NCBI GenBank assembly: GCA_019155185.1
Contig: CM032808.1
Span: 3,654,492-3,718,491, forward strand
DNA length: 64,000 nucleotides
Direction: 5' to 3'
Source: Beaufortia kweichowensis
Taxonomy: Eukaryota > Chordata > Actinopteri > Cypriniformes > Gastromyzontidae
Below are positions 55,246 through 64,000 of this stretch, one piece after another; within the stretch, counting starts at the first letter, position 1; the number at the start of each line of letters is the position of its first letter. A program made the translations under genes and the position numbers. Below the pieces are notes generated by a model. That model had not been told where the DNA came from. It worked only from the letters and a program-made list of their open reading frames with translations, and searched no databases.

Positions 55246-58200
55246 TCACTTTTTGTGTGCAAGGGGGGATCCCTGAACATAAGTGAGAATGGCATTCTGG
55301 AGGAAGCTGGCTCTCTGGGCTTCATCCTCACGTATGCGCTGAATCTCTCCTTCTCTGATACGCAGCCGCTCAAGCAGAGAGGAGATCTCACTTTCTTTGT
55401 CCAGAAGGGCCTCTCGATGGGTGGCACTGACAACTAATTCAAAAACAAAAATATCTTCTGATCCAATGATTCAGCAGCCTCTGGCCCTTTTGCACAGCAC
55501 AAACTATTTCGTAGTTCCAGAATTATTTGGCAGAAATACATGCTTTTTGTTGTGTTCTTACCCAATAAACTGGAAACGAATTGTTCAGGAATGACTTAGA
55601 GTTACTAAATTAGCTCCTGCTTCAGAACAGAGTCTAACCCAGCGCAATAGGAATTAACAGTGGCGCAAATGTATATTGACTGGCTAAATGCATGTCACAG
55701 TGGTTATGTATTGGACTTGACATTTTTAGTTAAAATCTGAAATATAAATTCTCAGAGAATGTTTTTATTACCAATATTATAATTCCATCTGTTTATATTT
55801 TACTAAGGTCCTGTAAATATCAGTCTTTACATGTATTTTCTATTTAAGAAAAAATGTATTCAAAAAATTATTAACTAATAGTATGTAGTACCTGTATTCA
55901 TATTCAAATATAACCATCTTATAGTCCTTTTTGGGATCATAATTTATACATTACTCTACTATCATGAAACCCTTGACTGACAACAAAAACACAGCTATGG
56001 GCTAAGTATCATGTTACAATATATAACATGCAGAGATCAACAGAACCAAAATAAGTCTTGTAAGTAGTCTTTGCTTTGTAAAATTACAATAATTTCTGGT
56101 TTTGTTAGAAACTTCAATGATTGAGGTACCTTTTATCTCTCTCTCCAGAGCAGCAATCTTCTCTTTTAGACCATCCTGTGCAGTCCTCTCAGCCTGCAGG
56201 TGGCCAATTTGCTCTTGTAGTTCAATTCGCACACGTGTCACTTCTGCCATTTTTTCTTGCTCTTTCCCTGCAAGCTCCTGTGGTTCAGACACATAAGATC
56301 AGTTATCTCTAGGGCTGCCCCAAAATAGTCGACTAAACATTAGTCGACGAGAATAGGCTTGGTCAAATACATTTTCATTGGTCTGTTACTCACGAAAATA
56401 CACACAAAATACAAACATATGTGACGTCACGCAGTCAGTATGCGTATGCATCAGTATGCAACTTTATGGCGCTGCACAGCTTGGTCAGTGTATGACATAT
56501 GCCCGACTTATTAATGCTCCTAGGGCCAGTTTTTAAATCATAACTTACACGTGGGCCATAAGGCTTGTATTACACAGTTATCTTTGCAGCGAGCGTGGCT
56601 CACTGTTGTTTAGTAACGACAGACGCAATAAGAGCGCTTTAGGTGGATGGAGAGAGCAGTGTGATTGCCTTTAAGAATAGATGGGGCAGTTGTAGCCTAG
56701 TGGTTAGAGAGTTGGACTTGCAACCAGAGAGTTGCTGGTTTGATTCCCACTACCAGCAGGAAACAACTGAGGTGCCCTTGAGCAAGACACCTCACCCCTA
56801 ATCGCTCCCAGTGTGCCACTGGTAAAAGTTGTAAGTTGCTTTGGATAAAAGCGTCTGCTAAATGAATAAATGTAAATGTAAATGTAGATGCCTCTGTATG
56901 CTTTCAAATCACTCCCGGTTTGATATATTATGCCGATCAAACTGTGCAGTGCAGCTGTTAACTATATATTCTTAATGGTTATATTTCAAGACGTCTCATT
57001 CATTTACAAACCTCCTCTTAAAGCATGTCACTCCGCCCAGGGATTCCCAGGGGTCCTAAAGCACACTGTAATTGTTACATTTTTTTAGTTCACACTGCCA
57101 GTCATTTTACGGCATCTGCGCTTGCATTCACACACGTTCTGTAAAGATCCTGAACAGACGTGCGACACCAGGACTTGACGTGTACTATACGTAGTTTATG
57201 TATACTGTAGTTGCTTTTCCTGATTCTATAATAAACCAGTGCATACTGTGGGAATATAATTTTACATCTTCGTTTGCATAATATCTTTTTATTTTTTATA
57301 TGTACTGATTGTATTTAGTATTTAGGAACCAAATCAAATAACAAATGCTAAACAGCCAAATGATAATTTAAGAGGTTTCTAGTTCCTGTCTCACATTAAT
57401 GTGAAAGAAATGGGCAAGGCAGCCAAGGCTATCAGGTCACTCTTTGTGCCTTTTGTTCCATTGTGTGACTTGGTGGCCATTTGCTCATAACCCAGTCTGA
57501 GGTCTAGGTCAAGTGTGAATGCCAAGCCTAAGGTGTGAGCTACTCTTTACTTCTATGGTAATGAAGTGGCCTGAGTGAAACAGTTATGTTGATTTGGTTC
57601 AGGATGGGTGAAACTTTAGGATTTGGAATGGGCTTACTACTCCCCTTTCATGTATTGTTCCTTTGTTTTCCATTTTGAGGGGACTGCCCCCTCAAATGGC
57701 TATATATGTAATGTATTTACCAATTCAAGTCAGACTTGATGACTGCAGCGCCCGTGCAGTATGCTCTGATTTGAAGACTCGCTATCTACAATAAAGACTA
57801 CTGCTCAAGGAAATCCAAGTCTCCTGGTCTTCGCTGAAAAAAGTTTCCAACAATACCGTTCCTCTAAGCTGACGAATGATCTCAGCTTCAGTGCAGATAG
57901 TGAGGGTCTCTCTGTGCTGCTAATTGGAATGGCAGTAGAGACATTTCTTCGTTGTGATTGGTGAACATTGATTTGCGTTTAAACCACCCGTCAGTGTCGC
58001 GCAATAGTCACACGTCATTACGACACACCCCTTACGGCATTTGTTCTGTTCACCTAGCAGACGTTACCTGAAAAATTCCCAGTTACGGAGGGACGAGTCT
58101 AGCATGTCTGGATCACATGGAATGACTTTTCTCAGTCAGAGGAATCATCATTTTTGACTAGCTCAGTAGGTAGTTAACTGTAACGCTAGGCCAGCAGAGT

Positions 58201-61200
58201 GCCAAAATACTGACCGTATTCCTCTCCCTCTGCTTTCGTACTTTTATTAACTCAGACCATGCTTTGCCTCTCTGCAAAGTATTGCCAGTTTATCTGCCTT
58301 ACCAAGCATTTTCCCCTGTTTATTGTGCCTGATTACCTGCATTTGATTCTGCCTGTTTCACCGTTTATCTGGATTATCCCTTTTTGCTTTGTTTGTTTGG
58401 ATTGGACTGTTATTTTGGTGTTGACCCATTGCCTGCCCTCTCATTATTGCTTTTTGGATTACCCTGTGTACGTTCCATTTTAGAACCGGTTCCAAATTTC
58501 AAAGAACCGGGAAATAAGAACCGGGGAAAAAAATGATAAGATGTGCGCATTTCGATTCTGTTTGTCGATTACAAACTTTTTTCTATGACTGCAAATTAAT
58601 GCCAAAAAGAAACAAGCTCAAAGCTGATGGTTGCGTGCAGGTACATTACAGATCTACACGTGAGCAAAGGAAAGCCTGTGAGCTCGCTTTACACTCGTGC
58701 ACGTGCATGACATCTCCCTATGCGTGCAAGTAATCAGCCCTGCACTCGGTGGATTTGACGGCTAAAAGTAAAGCTGAAAGAAAGATACGCCTTGTCATAT
58801 TTCCTGCTTTTAAAGAACAAAAAACTGAATGTACAGCCTTATTTACAGCTTTTCTCTGTCCATTCAAAAACTGATCCATCTTCTATGTAACATCTGGTGC
58901 TTCAGCTGTTTTTATCTTTTATAAGATGATCTTCCGTGCCTCCGTGTATGACCTGTGCGCACCACACTTTGAGAACCACTGTGAGTTTATTTATTTGACG
59001 AATTGTCACAGTTAACAGGTTACAGCCTACTGGTTATAGTCTATAATGTGGCAAAAATAAAAGGTAAAAACTGTTTTTGCTATAGTATTTGCTCTTTTTC
59101 CAAAGTTTTGGAATCGGAACCTAGAATCGCTAAGAACCAGATTCGATAAGAGGAATCAGAATCGCTTAAATTAAAACGATACCCAACCCTAGTGGTGGGT
59201 AATAGCGGTTAATAAAAAGATATTTATGATGCTCAAAATGTGATGTACAAAGCATGGAAGAAAGTGGCTGTAAGTAGTATTAAAATGTTTTTGTTTTGAT
59301 TCTTTTGATGATTCATGATCTAACAAATAATGATAAACATATTCAAAGACAATAGATACCACACACATACATCACATAAGTATATGATGTGAGTGACTTA
59401 AATCAGAAATGTGATTTATTTCGAGTGTTTGCTTATGTCCCTATTAAAACGTGTACCACTTACGCGTGTAGTGTGAAACTGATGCACACGTTGCATCTTT
59501 TGCGCGCTGAAGTTTGTTTTTATGTCATACATCATGTTACGCATGAGGTGCGATTCTATTCAGAATGCCGAAAGCACGCCGCAGGTCATGTGACAAGAAC
59601 CTTTTTGTGTCAATCCATTTGCATTTTGGCCATAAACAACTGTTGCTTTAATTCAAGTAATCAAGTATTTTAGCATGCCACAGTCAACTTTAATCATATA
59701 TGATGTATTTTCCCAACAACAAAATTGTGGCCAGTAACAAAAAACACTAGCCACAGTGGCTGGTGAGCAAAAATGTTAATGTCAAGCCGTGGTAACAATG
59801 CATATAAAACAACACTATAATAATACATAACATATACCTTCATTTATATACTTACTTCATTTACTTTTTAACACAGTTTTGACAGCGAGATATTTACTCT
59901 GTATCCTAATTTTACTTAACAAGGTAAAACATATCATGACTTAAAATTAAATTAAAATCAAATCTACCACATTATACTTAACATATAACATTTTTATTCA
60001 CTCTCTAAAGTGATTTTCTGTATCCTACAATGTCTGTTTCTGTATCCTGTAAACTGCATAGCGAGTTATAGATGCGATCAATGGCAAATTGTGTCCTTTA
60101 TTACGGATTGCACATGCTACGGATTGCAACTATAACACGTCATGTCAGGGTTTTTTTTCTCTCTTAAAGAGTTTTTTTGAATCCCTGACCACTGACTGCT
60201 ATCTGTCATTACATGTAAAGCTGCTTTGATACAATGACCTTTGTGAAAAGCGCTATACAAATAAAATTTAATTGAATTGACTATGCAGTATTTTGCTCCT
60301 AATAGCTAGAGGTCTTTGTATTAACAGTACCTGCTGTAACTCTTCTATCCTGCGATAGAGTGTGTCTATCTTAGTGCTTTGCTGTCCCACTCTGGCATGC
60401 AGCTCAGCGATGGTCTGTTTCTGCTGGGTGCAGTGGTTCTGAGACTCATCCCGGGACTGACGGACCACTCGCAGTTTCTCCTCCAAGCTGCTCAAATGTT
60501 GCTGCTGTAGAAGAGTAAAGAACATGATTGCTAGCTGTAGCAGAATATAAACACAGCATATTTGAGTCAGATGATTATATGCACAGGTACTTCCTGGTTT
60601 ATAACAGTTCAGCTTTGACATACTGCATCAATAATGTTATTTATAATGCGCATACCTCCTCCAGTCGCACTTGGGCACGCACTTTCCCAAGTTCCTCCTC
60701 GGCTTGAGCTCTCTCTGTCACCAAAGATGCTTTCACTTTGCTAAGCTCCTATATGCAAAGTCAAAGCAGGATATATTGTAAAGGGAAATTGTATTCATAA
60801 ATGTTTTAACTTTCTTTTACAGAGTTCAACATTAATCATTATCTACTCTGATATATTCTTGTGTCTTTAATAACCATTATTTACTCTCATATATTCTGGT
60901 GTTGATATTAATCATTATCATAATCAGTAAAACAATATTAATCACTATGCGCTCTTATATATTCATAGTCTTGTGTGCTTGTATGAAATGCTTGCCAGTG
61001 GAAATTTACCAAGGAGAGAGAAGGACCGGTATAACCATATATAGAGTATTACATCTTAGGTCGAAGTGCCCTAAGCACTCCAAGTATGTGTCTTAACCCT
61101 GAATTTGTGCAGACCAAGATCTATCTTTGCAGACTAAGCAGAAGATAACAATGACCAAATATGAGAAGATGCCCACCGGAAGGGTGGAGAGGTGCCACCT

Positions 61201-63901
61201 GCTAACCTTGGGGAGAGGAGACCATAAAAATTAGGTTTTGAGGGATAGACGGGGTTCATTCGGTCGTATTGCTCGATTGGTGGACTCCTAGGATTATATA
61301 ATTAGGGACAGAATTGAACCCAGAGCTCTGCATATTTTCTTCAAGTGTGATATTCTTCAATATACTTTTGATTGTTAAAATAAATCCTTTTAAAGATATG
61401 TTGTGAGTCTTCCTTCCTGAATAAACGAACACGCGGACTTGAGGAATTAAATGCCAAGTCCAACAATTGTTTACATTTATATTTCGTTTTTTTAGGATTT
61501 ATTGTTTGTTTATATAAGACTATTTAGTCTTTTAATTGGTCTTTTTTTTAAATATGTCTTTTTATTATTTCTCCGTGTTCTTTTTTATTCAACATTGTGT
61601 CTTGTTGTAAAGCTGCTTTGCAACAGTGTAAGCTGTGAAGCGCTATACAAATTAATTTGAATTGAACTGAATTGAATACTAAACAAAAATGAGATCTAGA
61701 TGTGAGCTTTGTAGGATAATCACTTTGTAGGATAATCTCTACTTAAGTTTTGTTGACCTCCTCTAACTGGATCCTCAGTCCCTCAAGTTTGACAATGCGA
61801 TCTTGTAAAGCTCTCTGACTATCTTCCTGGTGTCTCGTCAGGTGATCCACCTAAGGCAAAAGAAAAAAAACTTTCAGCAAAATGTGACTGTAAGTAGCAA
61901 CAACTCTGTGGCTTTAATGTTTTCACCTCCTTCTTTCGTAAACTGTCCATGTCTTCAAGTGCCTGCTTAGATCTTCTCTTCTCCATCTCCAAACGTTCTG
62001 GAGGCGATACCAAAGACATTTTAAATTATAAAGAAACACAACTATAAAAACTAAGTTTCCTCTGAGAGAAATGCCATATACTGTAGCTGGTGTTGTGACT
62101 GATACCTTCAGTCTGGGCAAGGTGTAGTTTTAGTTCAGCAGTGGTGTTGGTGTGTTCCTGCTTTAGCTCAAAAATTTGCTCCTGTTGCATTTTACATCTA
62201 CGTTCAGTCTCGTTCAGCTGAGGGATCAACATACTGGTTACAACTAGCACATGCATGCAATGTTTCCTCCAGTTAGTATGATTTCTTCTGTACCTTGTTT
62301 CGAAGCTGGTGGTTCTTTTCTGACAGAGCATTTACCTCCTTTAGAAGCGTTGCCTCCCTCACAGCACTGTCCTACAGAACAAATGATCTTATTTATTTCT
62401 TGTAATTGTTTACTATCATAATGTAAATTGGCTATGTAAAATATGAAACCTAAGTTAAAGACTATAGCACTGCATAAAAAACAATGCACAGTACAATGGT
62501 AGTGGTGCTAAATACCTCTTGTTCTTTCTTCATGTCTCTGGACTGCTTATCTCTGAGCTCTGTTTTCTCCATTTTGACTTGGGTTAGTAAATCGCTCAGG
62601 TCATGGTATTTCTGCTCTGATAGAGCAAGACCAGCTTCTGTCATCTGCAATCTAAAAAAAACATTTACACAGTGTACACTGGAATCAAAGTAAACTGTTG
62701 CTTGTGTTGCAATGTGGTAAAATCTAGCAAAAAATACAGACCAATCAAAGGTGCTGTGTGTAATTTCTCTAATAACATGGTTTAATAATCGGAAAAAAAC
62801 ATTTGTAAGCATAGCAGTCTTATTGCTATTATTTTATTAAATCTGTTTGCTAGGGCCAGAGAAATGGCACATTAAAGGTGTCATATTATGGTTCTAAAAA
62901 GAACATTATTTGGTTTATTTGGTTTAATGCAATGTGTTTTTGTGTAGTTTTAGGGTTTAAAAAGTTATTATTTTACACATAACGGAGATTATTGTTGCTC
63001 CTCTATGCCCTGCCTTTCTGAAACGCATAGTTTTACAAAGCTCATCGTTCTGAAAAGCGCAGTGTGCTCTGATTGGCCAGCGATCCAGCGCACTGTGATT
63101 GGCCCAAATACCGCAACCCTGTGACAGAAATATTACGCCCCTTACTATATTTGAAAAACACAGTAGCTGCATTCCAGAACGCCTACTTCCATACTATATA
63201 GTATGTGAAAATGAGTATGAGTCATGAATAGCATGTCCGAAACCCCAGTATGTAAAAAACAGGGTGTGGACCTGGATGGTCTACTGCTTCTGGCAAGAAT
63301 TGGCAGTGTGCATTGGATGGACACTGTTCTATCCCGCGATGCAACGGGAGCCGACGAACCACGATATTTTGAACATTAATAAACCAAAAAAAGCAGAAAC
63401 TTTTAAGGCGATCTTCTCTTTTGAAGTGTAAGTACCAAAATATATGTGTTTGTGATTAAATGGCACTGATTTAACAACGCATTATTTCGCATTGTCATAG
63501 GTCAAAGAGCATACGGGTTTTATCTAATTCAGTATGTAGTGTCCAAGCATGCGATTTCGGATGCAGGGAGTGTCTCAACAACATGGCGGCGCCAGCGGCA
63601 ACAATACGGCATTGAAATGTTGGGCCATGTTTAAACAAGCCGTTTTAGGAAGGTGTGGCTGAGCCTTAACATTGACAAGAATATCTCTTTGGGTTTGAGG
63701 CATTGAGCTTTGTAACTCTGCAGATCTTATACATGCACAAACAGCTACATAACACACTAAAGAGAATGGAACAAGAAATCACATCATATGACCCCTTTAA
63801 TGGCAGTTTTAAAGGTTGCTTACTTTGCCGTAAGAGAATTCACTGCTGATTTCTGCTTGTTCAGGGCTTCCTGTAACTGTCCCAGATGTATGGATGAGTT
63901 T
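55246..63901 (-). CDS. lrrc45: Leucine-rich repeat-containing protein 45, coiled-coil part (ten 3' exons; continues past the window edge)
   Basis: Exons in transcript order: 63824-63901, 62516-62651, 62294-62371, 62106-62217, 61927-61997, 61758-61850, 60656-60748, 60331-60504, 56130-56277, 55246-55433. All introns are GT-AG and phases agree. About 390 residues are encoded, almost entirely Glu/Lys/Gln-rich coiled coil, e.g. QQHLSSLEEKLRVVRQSRDE and ELSKVKASLVTERAQAEEEL. The end is RASFLQNAILTYVQGSPLAH followed by two Lys and stop. LRRC45 is a centrosome-linker protein at centriole ends. The amino-terminal leucine-rich repeats must lie right of the window. Identification rests on remembered similarity and on DCXR being its neighbour in other vertebrates. 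Introns hold a SINE, solo LTRs and MITEs. Confidence 0.88.
56310..56500. mobile_element. hAT-type repeat end ('tagtcgacta' family)
   Basis: 'agggctgccccaaaatagtc' followed by 'gactaaacattagtcgacga' is a terminal sequence common in fish hAT non-autonomous elements. The right end is not identified; the SINE at 56684-56884 may lie inside it. In lrrc45 intron. Confidence 0.5.
56684..56884 (+). mobile_element. tRNA-derived SINE with L2-like 3' tail
   Basis: It is flanked by a 6-bp direct repeat TAGATG (56678-56683 and 56885-56890). The 5' part has Pol III promoter boxes: A box within 'tagcctagtggttagagag' and B box 'ggtttgattccc'. The 3' end 'gctttggataaaagcgtctg' plus (ATGTAA)n is the same tail as L2 copies A and C, which probably mobilise it. 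Confidence 0.9.
57247..57852 (+). mobile_element. Solo LTR of a third retroviral family
   Basis: 606 bp from TGTGGGAATATAATTTTAC to GAAAAAAGTTTCCAACA, with a perfect 4-bp flank repeat ATAC (57243-57246 and 57853-57856). Termini are inverted (TGTGGGAA against TTCCAACA). A TATA-like 'ggctatatatgta' (about 57698) and AATAAA (about 57790) are spaced as in an LTR. In lrrc45 intron. Confidence 0.85.
57857..58470. other. lrrc45 intron sequence
   Basis: No exon found. 58250-58460 is pyrimidine-rich with phrases like 'ttgcctgccctctcattatt', similar in style to LTR U5 sequence but without defined ends. Confidence 0.4.
58471..59193. mobile_element. Non-autonomous DNA transposon ('gaaccgg' family), one clear end
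   Basis: The left part is rich in 'agaaccggttcc' words. The right end reads 'aaacgatacccaaccctag', a common fish transposon terminus. The left terminus is degraded. Confidence 0.5.
59947..60280 (+). mobile_element. L2 3'-end fragment (same subfamily as copy B)
   Basis: Near-identical to the reverse complement of 44031-44372, ending 'aaaagcgctatacaaataaa' and an AATTGAATTG tail. It is a severely 5'-truncated copy, 50 bp before the lrrc45 exon at 60331-60504 on the opposite strand. Confidence 0.88.
60779..61465 (+). mobile_element. Solo LTR (same family as 46050-46746)
   Basis: 687 bp from TAAAGGGAAATTG to AAGTCCAACA, flanked by a perfect 4-bp repeat ATTG (60775-60778 and 61466-61469). It lies in an lrrc45 intron, antisense to the gene, 27 bp from exon 60656-60748. 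Confidence 0.92.
61585..61676 (+). mobile_element. LINE/SINE tail fragment
   Basis: 'gtgaagcgctatacaaatta' followed by a degenerate GAATTGAATTG tail, an L2-type 3' terminus. Confidence 0.55.
62876..63796. mobile_element. TTAA-flanked MITE in lrrc45 intron
   Basis: TTAA on both sides (62872-62875 and 63797-63800). Ends AGGTGTCATATTATG and CATCATATGACCCCT are imperfect inverted repeats. No transposase. It ends 23 bp before the lrrc45 exon 63824-63901, overlapping the region just downstream of its donor site (minus strand). Confidence 0.8.
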
Positions 63902-64000
63902 CTTTGGAAGGCACAGAACAATTTGCAGATTGTCAAATTAGCCCAGCTTTGAAGAAGCTCTCAAATCTCATTCACATGCATTAAAAATAAACCAAATTAG

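Noticed and set aside
60775..60780. TG at 60777-60778 as the start of the solo LTR
   Set aside because: Those bases belong to the ATTG target duplication; the other two copies of the family have different bases there or their own duplication.

Overview
This is vertebrate, almost certainly teleost and probably cypriniform, genomic DNA. Genes have short exons with GT-AG introns. The repeats are typical of fish: Rex3-like and L2 LINEs, Tc1, hAT, PIF/Harbinger and TTAA-flanked elements, gypsy and retroviral LTRs, and a tRNA-derived SINE with an L2-like tail. The species is inferred from repeat style, not proven. One 100-base run of N (1327-1426) is an assembly gap.

Two host genes look intact. 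dcxr (dicarbonyl/L-xylulose reductase) lies on + in eight coding exons (21367-29572) that sum to 244 codons plus stop. The 3' part of lrrc45 (centrosomal coiled-coil protein) lies on - in ten exons (55246-63901) and runs off the right edge. Together they match the vertebrate DCXR-LRRC45 neighbourhood; the rac3 that usually lies between them was not found. A third host gene, a zinc-ribbon/HECT G2E3-like gene on -, is broken: a LINE split its first coding exon, and it has a frameshift and a lost C-terminus.

Layout: 1-1326, copy of an unnamed Ser/Pro-rich repeat; 1427-2235, deleted Tc1; 4108-5268, LINE fragments; 5470-8830, decayed gammaretrovirus-like provirus carrying an hAT MITE and a foreign solo LTR; 9002-10324, hAT transposase; 11770-14931, LTR-like element with a 731-codon Ser/Pro-rich reading frame; 15383-16440, Harbinger remains; 16622-18996, L2 and an LTR; 21367-29572, dcxr with a gypsy element in intron 5; 29996-39562, two MITEs alternating with two Rex3-like LINEs; 39986-40692, TTAA MITE; 40756-54495, HECT pseudogene split by an L2, itself split by an endogenous retrovirus (46050-53855); 55246-63901, lrrc45 with a SINE, solo LTRs and MITEs in its introns.

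The most interesting content is the endogenous retrovirus at 46050-53855. It has a tRNA-Trp primer binding site, a leader full of short repeated hairpins with apparent compensatory changes, and gag-pol remnants. Between integrase and the env leader it carries an OARD1/TARG1-type macrodomain (ADP-ribosyl hydrolase fold) that keeps the positions of both catalytic residues. I do not recall a retrovirus described with such a gene. Two solo LTRs of the same family, each with a perfect 4-bp target duplication, lie elsewhere in the window.
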